A stretch of DNA of 64,000 nucleotides, from assembly GCF_009796285.1 (NCBI RefSeq), contig NZ_CP047020.1, positions 7,564,001-7,628,000 on the forward strand. Reading direction: 5' to 3'. How positions within the stretch are numbered: the first letter of the stretch is position 1; each line of letters starts with the position of its first letter. Of this stretch, positions 17,042 through 25,700 are shown in pieces. The translations under genes were made by a program, and so were the position numbers. Source of the stretch: Streptomyces broussonetiae. Its GTDB lineage: Bacteria; Actinomycetota; Actinomycetes; Streptomycetales; Streptomycetaceae. The notes under the pieces are model-generated. The model searched no databases and was not told where the DNA came from. It was given only the letters and a program-made list of their open reading frames with translations.

Positions 17042-17081
17042 ACGGGAAGCGGCCACCGGTCGAACGGTGGCCGCTTCCCGT
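17042..17081. terminator. perfect 17-bp hairpin terminator
   Basis: ACGGGAAGCGGCCACCG (17042-17058) pairs without mismatch with CGGTGGCCGCTTCCCGT (17065-17081) over a six-base loop. It follows a minus-strand TGA at 17083-17081. This is the strongest terminator in the window and probably closed the transporter gene whose remnant lies to its right. Confidence 0.8.
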
Positions 17082-17083
17082 CA

Positions 17084-17336
17084 GTGGTGTGCCGCCACCG
17101 CCCGCTCCGCCACCGCGCCCGGCTCCCGTGGGCTTCGTGGGACGGCCCGCCCGGACGAGGAGCAGCACCAGGGCGGCGGCCGTCCCGGCGAGGCCCGCCA
17201 CCACGAGCGCGCCGTCGAGGCCCGGGGCGAACGCGGTGCGCAGCGTGTGTTCGGGGATGGCGCCGCGCATCCACAGCGACAGGTGCGGGATCCCGGCGAA
17301 CGCCACCCCCTTGAACGCGAACGAGCCCGGCATCAC
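17084..17336 (-). pseudogene. possible C-terminal remnant of an MFS transporter
   Basis: A short minus-strand stretch downstream of the LysR gene reads FAFKGVAFAGIPHLSLWMRGAIPE, then GLDGALVVAGLAGTAAALVLLLVRAGRP, a single hydrophobic helix with a positively charged end, as at the end of DHA-type MFS transporters. The rest of a transporter is absent. A strong terminator directly follows, as expected at a gene end, but the stop codon beside it is in a different frame. I read it as a decayed 3' fragment. It could be chance. Confidence 0.35.
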
Positions 17337-17399
17337 CCCGACGGAGGCCGGCGGCAGGCGTCCCGGCGGGTCCGGGCGGGCCGGCGGGCGGGACGCCGT

Positions 17400-18269
17400 T
17401 CAGTCGTCGCGCCGCCGTAGCCGTTCGCCGCCGGCCAGGACGGCCGCGGCCAGTGCGTTCGCGGCGGCGTCGGCCGTGCCCCGGCGGCGGCCGTGCACCA
17501 GGACGAAGTCGATTCTGCCGAGGTCGGGCAGGCCCGAGCGGTCCGGGAGACGGAACAGGCCGGGCGGGATCAGGCGCCGGGAGTGGGCCATCACGCCGAG
17601 CCCGGCACGGGCCGCCGCGACGAGTCCGTTGAGGCTGCCGCTGGTGCACACGATCCGCCATGCTCGGCCCTCGCTCTCCAGCACCTTGAGCGCACGGGCC
17701 CGGGTGATGCCGGGCGGGGGATAGACGATCAGCGGGACGGGCCGGTCGGCGTCCAGGCGCAACCGCTCGGCGCCGATCCACACCAGGTCGTCGCGCCAGA
17801 CCAGCTGGCCGCTCGGGTCCTCGAGGTGGCGCTTGGCCAGCACCAGGTCCAGTTTTCCGGCGGCCAGCTGCTCGTGCAGGGTGCCGGACAGCTCCACGGT
17901 CAGTTCCAGGTCGACCTCGGGGTGGTCGTGGCGGAAGCTCTCCAGGATCTCGGGAAGCCGGGTGAGCACGAAGTCCTCCGAGGCGCCGAACCGCAGCCTG
18001 CCGCGCACCCGGGTGCCGGTGAAGAACGCCGTTGCCTGCTCGTGCACCTGCAGGATCCGCCGGGCGAAGCCCAGCATCGCCTCGCCGTCGTCGGTCAGCT
18101 CCACCGAATGGGTGTCCCGGCTGAACAGCTGCCGCCCGGCCGCCTCCTCCAGTCGGCGTACATGCTGGCTGACCGTGGACTGGCGCAGCCCCAGCCGGTG
18201 GGCGGCCTGTGTGAAGCTCAAAGTCTGGGCCACGGCCAGGAACGTGCGCAGCTGTGTCGGGTCGTACAC
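17400..18269 (-). CDS. LysR family transcriptional regulator
   Basis: 289 residues. The N-terminal winged HTH is typical: LRTFLAVAQTLSFTQAAHRLGLRQSTVSQHVRRLEEAAGRQLFSRDTHSVELTDDG. The effector domain follows from about residue 90 (GRLRFGASEDFVLTRLPEIL). The start is GTG at 18269. It is divergent from the BASS-type transporter gene, with 195 bases between, the usual arrangement for a LysR regulator and its target. An ATCATGAT palindrome at 18297-18304 sits in that interval. Confidence 0.92.
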   Translation of the reverse strand: MYDPTQLRTFLAVAQTLSFTQAAHRLGLRQSTVSQHVRRLEEAAGRQLFSRDTHSVELTDDGEAMLGFARRILQVHEQATAFFTGTRVRGRLRFGASEDFVLTRLPEILESFRHDHPEVDLELTVELSGTLHEQLAAGKLDLVLAKRHLEDPSGQLVWRDDLVWIGAERLRLDADRPVPLIVYPPPGITRARALKVLESEGRAWRIVCTSGSLNGLVAAARAGLGVMAHSRRLIPPGLFRLPDRSGLPDLGRIDFVLVHGRRRGTADAAANALAAAVLAGGERLRRRDD

Positions 18270-18464
18270 GGCACCCAGCCTAGCCCGTTATCGCGAATCA
18301 TGATGGCAGTCAGAGTGGTGTACGGGATTCCCGATCGGCGTGGTGCAGAGGACGATGGAGGGGGCTCCTGCGGGCCCGAAAGCAAGGAGACATCAAGCGA
18401 CACCTGCCGATCAACCTGCGACAACTGCACACCCTCCGCCGACACACAGAGCAATCGGAGCACC

Positions 18465-19508
18465 GTGACACGCCTGCGCTGGCCGACCTGGATGCCGATC
18501 GACCCGTACATCGTCCTGCTGCTGGGGACCGTGGGTCTTGCCGCACTGCTGCCCGCCCGGGGAACCGCCTCCGACGTGGCCTCGGGGGCGTCGACCGCCG
18601 CGATCGCGTTCCTCTTCTTCCTCTACGGCGCCCGGCTGTCCACCCGGGAGGCGCTGGACGGGCTGCGCCACTGGCGGCTCCACGTCACCGTGCTGGCCTG
18701 CACGTTCGTGTTCTTCCCGGTCTTCGGGCTGGCTGCGCGCGTCCTGGTGCCGACCGTGCTGACCCAGCCGCTCTACCAGGGCCTGCTGTTCCTGACGCTG
18801 GTGCCGTCCACGATCCAGTCGTCCATCGCCTTCACCTCGATCGCCCGCGGCAACGTGCCCGCGGCGATCTGCGCGGGCTCCTTCTCCTCCCTGGCCGGCA
18901 TACTGATCACCCCGCTGCTGGCGGCGGCCCTCCTCGGCAACAGCGGCGGCGGGTTCTCCGCCGACTCGCTCGTGAAGATCGTGCTGCAGCTGCTGGTGCC
19001 GTTCCTCGCCGGGCAGCTGCTGCGGCGCTGGATCGGGGGCTCCATCACCCGGCACAAGAAGATCCTCGGCCTGGTCGACCGCGGCTCCATCCTGCTGGTC
19101 GTCTACACCGCCTTCAGCGAGGGCATGAACCAGGGCATCTGGCACCAGGTGAGCCCCGCGCGCCTCGGCTGTCTGCTCGTCGTCGAGGCCGTCCTGCTGG
19201 CCCTGATGCTGCTGCTGAGCTGGTACGGAGGCAAGGCACTCGGCTTCGGCCGGGCGGACCGGATCGCCATCCAGTTCGCCGGGTCGAAGAAGTCCCTCGC
19301 CTCCGGACTGCCCATGGCCAGTGTCCTGTTCGGCGCCCACGCCTCCCTCGCCGTGCTGCCGCTGATGCTCTTCCACCAGATGCAGCTGATGGTGTGCGCG
19401 GTCATCGCCAAGCGCCGCGCCCGCGATCCGGAGGAGGCCGTGGACGCTCCCGGGGCGTCAGCGGCTCACGTGGTCCAGGGGCAGCCACAGGACCGTGTCC
19501 TTCGCTGA
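18465..19508 (+). CDS. bile acid:sodium symporter (BASS/SBF) family transporter
   Basis: 347 residues, polytopic with about nine or ten membrane segments (PYIVLLLGTVGLAALLPA, AIAFLFFLYGARLS, GLLFLTLVPSTIQSSIAFTSIARG, SLAGILITPLLAAAL). The VPSTIQSSIAFTSIARGN segment is characteristic of the prokaryotic SBF-like group. GTG at 18465 has GGAG four bases upstream. The last ~17 codons overlap the end of the convergent sialidase gene by 51 bases. Substrate is unknown; a small organic anion is likely. Confidence 0.87.
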   Translation: MTRLRWPTWMPIDPYIVLLLGTVGLAALLPARGTASDVASGASTAAIAFLFFLYGARLSTREALDGLRHWRLHVTVLACTFVFFPVFGLAARVLVPTVLTQPLYQGLLFLTLVPSTIQSSIAFTSIARGNVPAAICAGSFSSLAGILITPLLAAALLGNSGGGFSADSLVKIVLQLLVPFLAGQLLRRWIGGSITRHKKILGLVDRGSILLVVYTAFSEGMNQGIWHQVSPARLGCLLVVEAVLLALMLLLSWYGGKALGFGRADRIAIQFAGSKKSLASGLPMASVLFGAHASLAVLPLMLFHQMQLMVCAVIAKRRARDPEEAVDAPGASAAHVVQGQPQDRVLR

Positions 19509-21334
19509 CCGCAGCGCCTTGGGGTCCGACAGTTCCTGGTCGGTGAGCGCCCGGTCCCATACGTGCACCTCCTCGATGGCACCGGTGAAGAAGGCCCGGC
19601 TGTCCATGCGCTGACCGATGTGCACGCCGAAGGGGGAGTTACGGCTGACCGAGCCCGGTACGTCGGCCACGGACGACTGCGTACCGTCGACGGACAACAT
19701 CAGCCGGCCCCCGCCCCGCCGGAGCACCACGTGATGCCACTGGCCGTCGTTGTACGCGGTATCCGTGCGCACGTACGCGGTCTGTGGAGCCGCCGCGCCG
19801 TCCCGCACGGTGATCAGGCCCTGGATCCGGTTGTTCGCCGGCTCCCCGCGCAGCCACACCTGGGGCTGTGTGGTGCCGATCCCGCCCATCCACAGCAGCG
19901 GCTGCTCGCCGCTGGTGGCCGTGTACCGGAACCACAGGGACGCCGTGAAGTCCTTCGTGCCCAGCGGCAGCCGACTGCTGTACGGCAGGCGTACGGCGTC
20001 GTCGGTGCCGTCGAACTGCAGCGCTCCGCCGAACACCCCTGGTGTCACCTTCGCGCCGCCCAGTACCGCGGCCGGGCGGGCGTGCGGGGCGAGGTCGGCG
20101 GTGACCGGGTCGGGGCCGCGGCGCGGGGCGAGCCAGTTCTCGGTGAAGCGGGCGAAGCGGATCTCGTCGCGCGCGTCCAGCGCGCCGCCCTCGTAGATCA
20201 GGCCCACCGTGCCCCCGGCGACCTGGACCAGGTCGGAGTAGCCGGACCAGTCCGTGGTGACGACCGTGCCGCGGTCCACGCTGTCCCAGGTGCGGCCGCC
20301 GTTGTAGGAGGAGCGGATCATCATCGTGCGGCGCCGGTCGGGGTCGGCGGGGCAGGCGAGCAGCAGCCGGCCGCCGAGCCGCAGCAGGGACCCTGCACCA
20401 TCGGGGCGTACAGGTCCGGCAGGTCGTGGAAGGGCGCGGTGAAGCTGGAGCCGCCGTCGCGGCTGATCGCCTGGGTGCGGTGACCGAGGTCGGTGCCGTC
20501 CTGCTCCCGGCCGCTGACCAGGATCGATCCGTCCTCGCGCTCGGCGAGGGTCAGTTCGGAGGGCTTCTGCCGGAAGGTGCCGTCCTCGGCGATGGGCCAG
20601 GTGTCCTGGGCGCCGATCCGCCAGTGGCCGCCGTGGTCGTCGCTGACGATCAGCGCCGCGTGGTTGGCGGTGATCCGGGTGCCGTCCCAGCTCTCGGCGT
20701 TGACCCCGAAGACCAGCCGCCCGGCGTACCGGCCGTGGGTGAGCTGGATGCCGTGCACCGGCCCGGTCGCGTACCAGGAGTTCCAGGCGGAGGGCAGGAT
20801 CTCCGGGCTCAGATCGCGCGGCGCGGACCAGGTCAGACCGTTGTCGTCGCTGTACTGGAGATGGGGGGTGCGATCGCACGGCACCGAGCAGCTGGCGCTG
20901 TCCGTACGGCCCGTGTTGTACGTCTCCGCGAGCCAGACGCGCCCCGTTTCGCGGTCGACGATCGGCGCCGGGTTCCCGTGGGTGTCGCCGCCTCCCTTGT
21001 TGACCACCTGCAGCGGGCCCCAGGTGCGTCCGCCGTCGGTGGAGCGCTTGAGCACGATGTCGATGTCGGCGGCGTCACCGCAGTTGAGGACCCGTCCTTC
21101 GGCGAACGCCAGCAGCGTGCCGTCGGCGGCCCTGACGATCGTCGGGATCCGGAAGCAGGCGTAGCCGGGATCCTGGGACGCCTTGAACAGGATCTGCTGC
21201 TCGAACTCGGGTGTGTTCATGGAGGATTGGGCGTGTGCCGGATGGGGTGAGGCCAGTGGCACCAGGAGCAGTGCCGCGGTGGTGACAGCGGGGGCGAGTA
21301 CGGATCTGAGACGGGCGCGAAGACCTGACGGCAT
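19458..21334 (-). pseudogene. secreted exo-alpha-sialidase (BNR) with LamG domain, single frameshift
   Basis: The intact parts encode a signal peptide (TTAALLLVPLASPHPAHA), the FRIP motif (CFRIPTIVRAADGT), Asp-boxes (STDGGRTWG, SDDNGLTWS, SYNGGRTWD), and a C-terminal LamG/concanavalin-like domain (FGGALQFDGTDDAVRLP...GAIEEVHVWDRALTDQEL). Around 20385-20395 the frame changes: upstream reads DLYAPMVQG and the family's expected SLLRLGGRLLLAC continues in another frame. One base appears to be missing in the GGGTCCCTG run. Without that change the product would be about 625 residues. This is either a recent pseudogene or an assembly error. ATG at 21334 is preceded by AAGGGCAGG. Confidence 0.8.
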
Positions 21335-21485
21335 GGTACGACCTGCCCTTCGTCGGCCGGACATCTGGACATGTGGACATCCCATGTCCAACGTGCGCCC
21401 CATCGAAGGTAGTTGGGGGCAGGGCGCCCCACAAGAAGCGTGCAGCACACGGCGTCCGCGAAAGGTCCGAGGCCCGGCGAAGGGC

Positions 21486-22403
21486 CTACGGCCGCAGGAC
21501 GACCTTGCCGAGGTTGGCCCGCGCCTCGATCACCTCGTGCGCCTTCGCCGCGTCCTCCAGCGCGAACTCGCCGTGGACGACGGGCTTCACGCTGCCCTCG
21601 GCGAACAGCCGCCACAGCTCCTGGCGCCACTGCTCGTACAGCTCCGGCCGGCCGCGTGCGATCAGCGCCATCTGGAAGCCGATCACCGACTTGGCGCCGA
21701 CCAGCAGGTCGTACGCCTGGACGGTGCCCCCGCCCGAGCTGTAGGCGACCAGGCGGCCGTGCGGGGCGAGAGCGGCGACGGCAGGGGTGAGCAGGTCACC
21801 GCCGACCGCGTCCAGGACGCAGTCGACCGGATCTCCCCAACTGGCGTCCGTGTACCGGACGCAGTCGTCCGCGCCCAGCCCGCGCACGAAGTCCGCCTTC
21901 GCCGGGTCCGACACCGCTCCCACGACCCGCCCCGCGCCCCGGGACCGCGCCAGCTGCACGGCGAGATGCCCGACACCGCTCGCCGCCGCCGTGACGAGGA
22001 CCGATTCGCCCGGTGCGGGCCGCGCCGCCTCCAGTGCGCCGTAAGCCACGAGGCCGCTGCGCACCAGTGCGATCGCGTCCACGGCGGTGGCGCCGTCGGG
22101 GACCGGAGAGGTCATGGCCTCGTGCAGCACGGCGAAGTCGGCGTAGCCGTGCCCGAAGCACATCCCGGTCACGCGATCGCCCGGCCGGAAGCGGGTCACG
22201 CCCTCACCGGCCGCCACCACCTCACCGGCGATCTCGCCGCCCAGTGCGACCGGTTCGGCGGCCTCGGTGACCTTGCGCACCACGGGCAGGGTGACGCCGG
22301 CCGCCTCGCAGCGCACCAGCAGCTCCCCGGGGCCGGGCTCGGGGACGGGGACCTCCTCCAGGAACAGCGGGCCGCCGGTGGATTCATAGCGGACGCGACG
22401 CAT
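21486..22403 (-). CDS. zinc-type alcohol dehydrogenase / quinone oxidoreductase (MDR family)
   Basis: 305 residues, QOR-like and lacking the zinc ligands of true alcohol dehydrogenases. GroES-like N-terminus: LFLEEVPVPEPGPGELLVRCEAAGV. Rossmann part: GESVLVTAAASGVGHLAVQLARSRGAGRVVGAVS. ATG at 22403 is chosen because GGAGGTTCC precedes it; 24 extra codons upstream have no similarity. It is divergent from a MarR gene whose intergenic region carries paired dyads, so it is probably repressed by that regulator and induced by an electrophile or quinone. Confidence 0.9.
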   Translation of the reverse strand: MRRVRYESTGGPLFLEEVPVPEPGPGELLVRCEAAGVTLPVVRKVTEAAEPVALGGEIAGEVVAAGEGVTRFRPGDRVTGMCFGHGYADFAVLHEAMTSPVPDGATAVDAIALVRSGLVAYGALEAARPAPGESVLVTAAASGVGHLAVQLARSRGAGRVVGAVSDPAKADFVRGLGADDCVRYTDASWGDPVDCVLDAVGGDLLTPAVAALAPHGRLVAYSSGGGTVQAYDLLVGAKSVIGFQMALIARGRPELYEQWRQELWRLFAEGSVKPVVHGEFALEDAAKAHEVIEARANLGKVVLRP

Positions 22404-22481
22404 CGGAACCTCCAGTGGCCGGGGGAAAGCCCGGCGCATCAGTCGTGGGGAACGCCCATCGTGGGGAACACCCACGAACTC

Positions 22482-22525
22482 GTTGGGAGTTCCAACGTTA
22501 AGGGAGTTTCATTGGGAAGTCCAAT
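22482..22525. promoter_or_regulatory. paired MarR-type operators
   Basis: Two near-identical palindromes, GTTGGGAGTTCCAAC (22482-22496) and ATTGGGAAGTCCAAT (22511-22525), have centres 29 bases apart in the divergent interval between the quinone oxidoreductase and the MarR gene. Their shared form is (G/A)TTGG-N5-CCAA(C/T). They are good candidates for autoregulatory sites. A separate 16-base direct repeat of GTGGGGAACRCCCA type occurs at 22445-22476. Confidence 0.75.
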
Positions 22526-22547
22526 GATTCTCGGATAGGCTGCCGGT

Positions 22548-22988
22548 ATGGCCGCCGAAGCACCCCTGCCCACGATCCGCTCCCTGCCCAGCTGGCTCCT
22601 CGGCCGGGCCGCCGCGCGGGGCCGCGCCCTGGTCGCCGACGCGCTTGCGGTCGAGGGCCTGAGGATGTGGCACCACGTGGTCCTCTCCGCCGTCCGTGAC
22701 CTCCAGCCCGTCGCCCAGGCCGACCTCGGCCGCAGCGTGGGCCTGGACCCCAAGGACCTGGTCGGCGTGCTCAACGACCTGCAGACCGCCGGTCATGTCG
22801 TGCGCGCCCCCGACCCCCGGGACCGCCGCAAGAACGCCGTGTCCCTCACCGACGAGGGCGCCCGCCTCCTCGCGCGCTGCGAGAAGGCGGCCCGCGCGGC
22901 CAATGACGCACTGCTGGCCCCGCTGTCGGCCGCCGAACGTGATCAGTTCATGGGCCTGTTGATCCGGATTTCCGGCACGGACGGCTGA
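22548..22988 (+). CDS. MarR family transcriptional regulator
   Basis: 146 residues. The wHTH is visible: LQPVAQADLGRSVGLDPKDLVGVLNDLQTAGHVVRAPDPRDRRKNAVSLTDEGARLL, with the DPRDRR wing motif. Divergent from the quinone oxidoreductase and preceded by the paired dyads, suggesting autorepression and control of the neighbour. The isochorismatase-like gene follows after 19 bases and may be co-transcribed. Confidence 0.92.
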   Translation: MAAEAPLPTIRSLPSWLLGRAAARGRALVADALAVEGLRMWHHVVLSAVRDLQPVAQADLGRSVGLDPKDLVGVLNDLQTAGHVVRAPDPRDRRKNAVSLTDEGARLLARCEKAARAANDALLAPLSAAERDQFMGLLIRISGTDG

Positions 22989-23007
22989 CGGCGGCTAACG
23001 TTCCGTC

Positions 23008-23535
23008 ATGACCGCAGCTCCCGTGCTCTCTGCGCAGCGCACCGCCCTGGTCCTCGTCGACCTGATGGAACGTATCGTCGCGCTGCCCCTGGAACCCCGC
23101 AAAGGCACCGAAGTGCTCGCCGCCGCCGAGGAGTTGGCGAACACCTTCCGTGCCGCCGCGGCACCCGTCGTGCTCGTGCGCGTCGAACGCGCCTCGGTCG
23201 CCGAACAGCCGCCCGGCAGCGCCCTGGTGGCGGGCCTCGGCCGCGCCGGCGACCTGGAGGTGGTCAAGCGCACCATCGGCGCCTTCCAGGACACCGGCCT
23301 GCACGAGCAGCTGCGCGAACGCGGTGTCACCACCCTGGTGTTGGGCGGCATCGCCACCAACCTCGGCGTCGAGTCCACCGCCCGCGCCGCCGCCGACCTC
23401 GGCTACGACCTCGTCTTCGTGGAGGACGCCATGGCCGCACTCACCGCCGCCGAGCACGAGGCGTCCGTCCGGCTCGACTTCCCCCGGCTGGGGACGGTCG
23501 TGTCCGCCGCCGACGTACGCCTCGGCGCCGCCTGA
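23008..23535 (+). CDS. isochorismatase-like hydrolase lacking the usual nucleophilic Cys
   Basis: 175 residues with the isochorismatase fold: TALVLVDLMERIVALPL (conserved Asp), a central Lys in VVKRTIGAF, and ERGVTTLVLGGIATNLGVESTARAAADLGYDLVFVEDAMA. At the place where cysteine hydrolases have a Cys (as in TNVCVEST) this protein has Gly (TNLGVEST). True isochorismatases also lack this Cys, so a non-cysteine hydrolase is likely. Start ATG 23008. It is probably downstream of marR in one transcript. Confidence 0.82.
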   Translation: MTAAPVLSAQRTALVLVDLMERIVALPLEPRKGTEVLAAAEELANTFRAAAAPVVLVRVERASVAEQPPGSALVAGLGRAGDLEVVKRTIGAFQDTGLHEQLRERGVTTLVLGGIATNLGVESTARAAADLGYDLVFVEDAMAALTAAEHEASVRLDFPRLGTVVSAADVRLGAA

Positions 23536-23544
23536 CCGCTCGGA

Positions 23545-23915
23545 CCGGCGTCCCGCCCCCGTCCACGACCACCACCGAACCTGTGCTGCAGCCCCCACGC
23601 ATCAGATACAGGTACGCCTCCGCCACATCCGCCGGCTCGCCGACCCGCCCCACCGGCAGCGACTCGGCGGACGACCGGAACAGCTCCTCCCGGTCCGCCT
23701 CCGGCGCCTCCCGCCACAGCTCGGTGCGCACCACCCCGGGCGAGACCACATTGACCCGCACGGGCGCCCCCTCCACCGCCGGCGCCCGGGTCCGCGACTC
23801 CATCGCCCCGCACAGCGCCGACACGGCGCTCGAACCCGGCAGTGGCCGCTGCCCCGCCGTCCCTGTGGTCAGCACCACCGACCCTCCCGTGCGGACCGAC
23901 CCGACGCCGTACTTC
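23545..23915 (-). pseudogene. 3' remnant of an SDR oxidoreductase gene
   Basis: Minus-strand sequence reads GGSVVLTTGTAGQRPLPGSSAVSALCGAMES, then VRVNVVSPGVVRTELWREAPEADREELF, VGRVGEPADVAEAYLYLMRG and STGSVVVVDGGG, an unmistakable C-terminal third of an SDR. The N-terminal Rossmann part and start are missing, and the normal stop after DGGG is lost. It abuts head-to-head the truncated LysR fragment to its right, so one deletion probably removed the promoters and 5' ends of both genes. Confidence 0.8.
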
Positions 23916-24770
23916 ACCGCTTCCACTTCGGCCGCGCCGCCGAGCGGCTGCACATCGCTCAGCCGGTGCTCAGCCGCCGGATCCGCGCCCTGGAGAAGGA
24001 CATGGGTGCCGAGCTGTTCGTACGCGACAGCCGCGGCGTGGCGTTGACCGATGCCGATCGCCAACTCCTCGACGGACGGCAGTTGCTCAGCCTCACCGAC
24101 GCGGCCCGGCGCCGTGTGCTGCGGGCCCCACGCGGGCCCCGACGGCTCGTCGTCGGCTTCCGGGCCGGTGCGGTCGTCACCCAGGCCCTGCGCGCCTTCG
24201 CGGCGGCGCACCCCGACGTCGAGGGCTGCGCCCGCCGGGTCGTGGGGGCACCTCCCGCTCGAGCGTAGTCGAGAGTGGGGGAGGGACGACCAGGAACGAC
24301 TGCTCCTCGACGGCACCGTGGACGTCGCCTACGTACGACGGCCGATCCATGAGGAGGGACTGGAGCCGCGGCCCCTGTACCGCGAACCCCGTGTGGCGAT
24401 GCTCCCGGGCGGCCACCGCCTCGCCGGGAAGCAGGAACTGCCGCTCGCCGACCTCGACGGCGAGACCTGGCTGCACTACGCCGGCCCCCGGCCGGGCGAC
24501 CTGCCGATCCGCACCCTCGAGGAGAAGTTCGAGTGCGTGGCCGCCGGCACCGCCGTCCCGCTCGTCCCGCGTTCGACCGCCGGGCAGTACTCCAGCCCGG
24601 ACATCAGCTGCGTGCCGGTCACCGACGCCGAACCCGACCAGGTGCTGCCGGCCTGGGCGGCCGGCCGGCACTCACCCCTGGTCACCGCGTTCGTCGACGC
24701 CGCGCAGACGCTCGGCTGCGGCGGGGCCCCGCGGCGCAGGAGGCGCGGGGCGCCGGCCGGGGCCCCGCCT
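23912..24770 (+). pseudogene. LysR regulator remnant, 5'-deleted and interrupted by a small hairpin element
   Basis: The first part begins inside the HTH (FHFGRAAERLHIAQPVLSRRIRALEKDMGAELFVRD) with no start codon, and runs to about 24230 (AAHPDVEG). The frame is then broken by a ~44-base hairpin element with an in-frame TAG. The effector domain resumes in another frame (DDQERLLLDGTVDVAYVRRP...DGETWLHYAGP...FECVAAGT) to about 24715. The C-terminus runs into Gly/Pro/Arg-rich sequence. Clearly non-functional. Confidence 0.85.
24242..24285. repeat. small hairpin element typical of Streptomyces intergenic regions, inserted in a LysR pseudogene
   Basis: The stretch GTGGGGGCACCTCCCGCTCG, then AGCGTAGTCGAGAGTGGGGGAGGG, folds so that CCTCCCGCTCGA pairs imperfectly with TCGAGAGTGGGGGAGG. 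From general knowledge this form (GGGGGCACCTCCC...CGAGAGTGGGGGAG) recurs in many Streptomyces genomes. Its place inside a coding frame suggests it can be inserted or was captured during repair. Copies elsewhere in this window were not noticed. Confidence 0.6.
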
Positions 24771-24785
24771 CCGTGCCGCGGGGAG

Positions 24786-24857
24786 GCGTCTCAGCCCTGG
24801 GCGGCGTCTCAGCCCTGGGCGGCGTCTCAGCCCTGGGCGGCGTCTCAGCCCTGGGCG
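24786..24857. repeat. four tandem copies of an 18-bp repeat over the fdhD stop codon
   Basis: The unit GCGTCTCAGCCCTGGGCG is repeated four times without mismatch (24786-24803, 24804-24821, 24822-24839, 24840-24857). Read on the minus strand, each unit carries an in-frame stop followed by DAAQG. The fdhD stop used is in the unit at 24840-24857; three identical copies follow it downstream. Likely replication slippage. Confidence 0.9.
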
Positions 24858-25693
24858 GCCGCCTCTTGCAGGGCGATGCGGTCCTCGCCCGCGTACACGT
24901 TCATCGAGCTGCCCCGCAGGAAACCCACCAGGGTCAGCCCCGTCTCCGCGGCCAGGTCCACCGCCAGCGACGACGGCGCCGACACGGCGGCCAGCACCGG
25001 GATGCCCGCCATCACCGCCTTCTGGGCCAGCTCGAACGAGGCCCGCCCGGAGACCAGCAGGATCGCCCGCGAGAGCGGCAGGGCCCCGTTCTGCAGCGCC
25101 CGCCCGACCAGCTTGTCCACCGCGTTGTGCCGGCCGACGTCCTCTCGTACGTCCAGCAGCTCCCCGTCCTCGGAGAACAGGGCCGCGGCGTGCAGGCCCC
25201 CCGTCCGGTCGAACACCCGCTGGGCCGCGCGCAGCCGCTCGGGGAGGCTCGACAGCAGCTGAGGGGTGACCCGGACCGGGGGGGTGTCGGCGATCGGGAA
25301 ACGCGCCGTCGTCCGTACCGCGTCCAGGCTGGCCTTGCCGCACAGACCGCACGAGGAGGACGTGTAGACGTTGCGCTCCAGGGTGAAGTCCGGCAGGGCG
25401 AGGCCCGGCGCGGTCTGCACGTCGACCACGTTGTAGGTGTTGGAACCGTCCACGGTCGCCCCCGCGCAGTAGACGATGTTCCGCAGATCGTCCGCGTCGG
25501 CCAGCACGCCCTCGCTCACCAGGAAGCCCGCCGCCAGCGCGAAGTCGTCGCCGGGGGTGCGCATGGTGATCGCGAGCGGCTTGCCGTTCAGCCGGATCTC
25601 CAGGGGTTCCTCGGCGACGAGTGTGTCCGGCCGGGCCGAGAGCGCCCCGTCGCGGATGCGGAGGACCTTGCGTCGTTCCGTGACTCGTCCCAT
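24845..25693 (-). CDS. fdhD: FdhD, formate dehydrogenase accessory sulfurtransferase
   Basis: 282 residues, normal for the family. FdhD carries sulfur from IscS-type donors to the bis-MGD cofactor of formate dehydrogenases. The conserved CxxC loop is present as SSCGLCGKAS, with REDVGRHNAVDKLVG and ILLVSGRASFELAQKA. Its C-terminus (EAAAQG) ends inside the 18-bp tandem repeat. Seven bases upstream lies only a stub of an Fe-S formate dehydrogenase subunit, so its cognate enzyme may be encoded elsewhere. Confidence 0.93.
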   Translation of the reverse strand: MGRVTERRKVLRIRDGALSARPDTLVAEEPLEIRLNGKPLAITMRTPGDDFALAAGFLVSEGVLADADDLRNIVYCAGATVDGSNTYNVVDVQTAPGLALPDFTLERNVYTSSSCGLCGKASLDAVRTTARFPIADTPPVRVTPQLLSSLPERLRAAQRVFDRTGGLHAAALFSEDGELLDVREDVGRHNAVDKLVGRALQNGALPLSRAILLVSGRASFELAQKAVMAGIPVLAAVSAPSSLAVDLAAETGLTLVGFLRGSSMNVYAGEDRIALQEAAAQG

Positions 25694-25700
25694 GTCCTGA

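Noticed and set aside
24786..24857. Possible CRISPR array from regularly spaced repeats
   Set aside because: The four 18-bp units are directly adjacent with no spacers, so this is a simple tandem repeat. No CRISPR array or cas gene was seen anywhere in the window.
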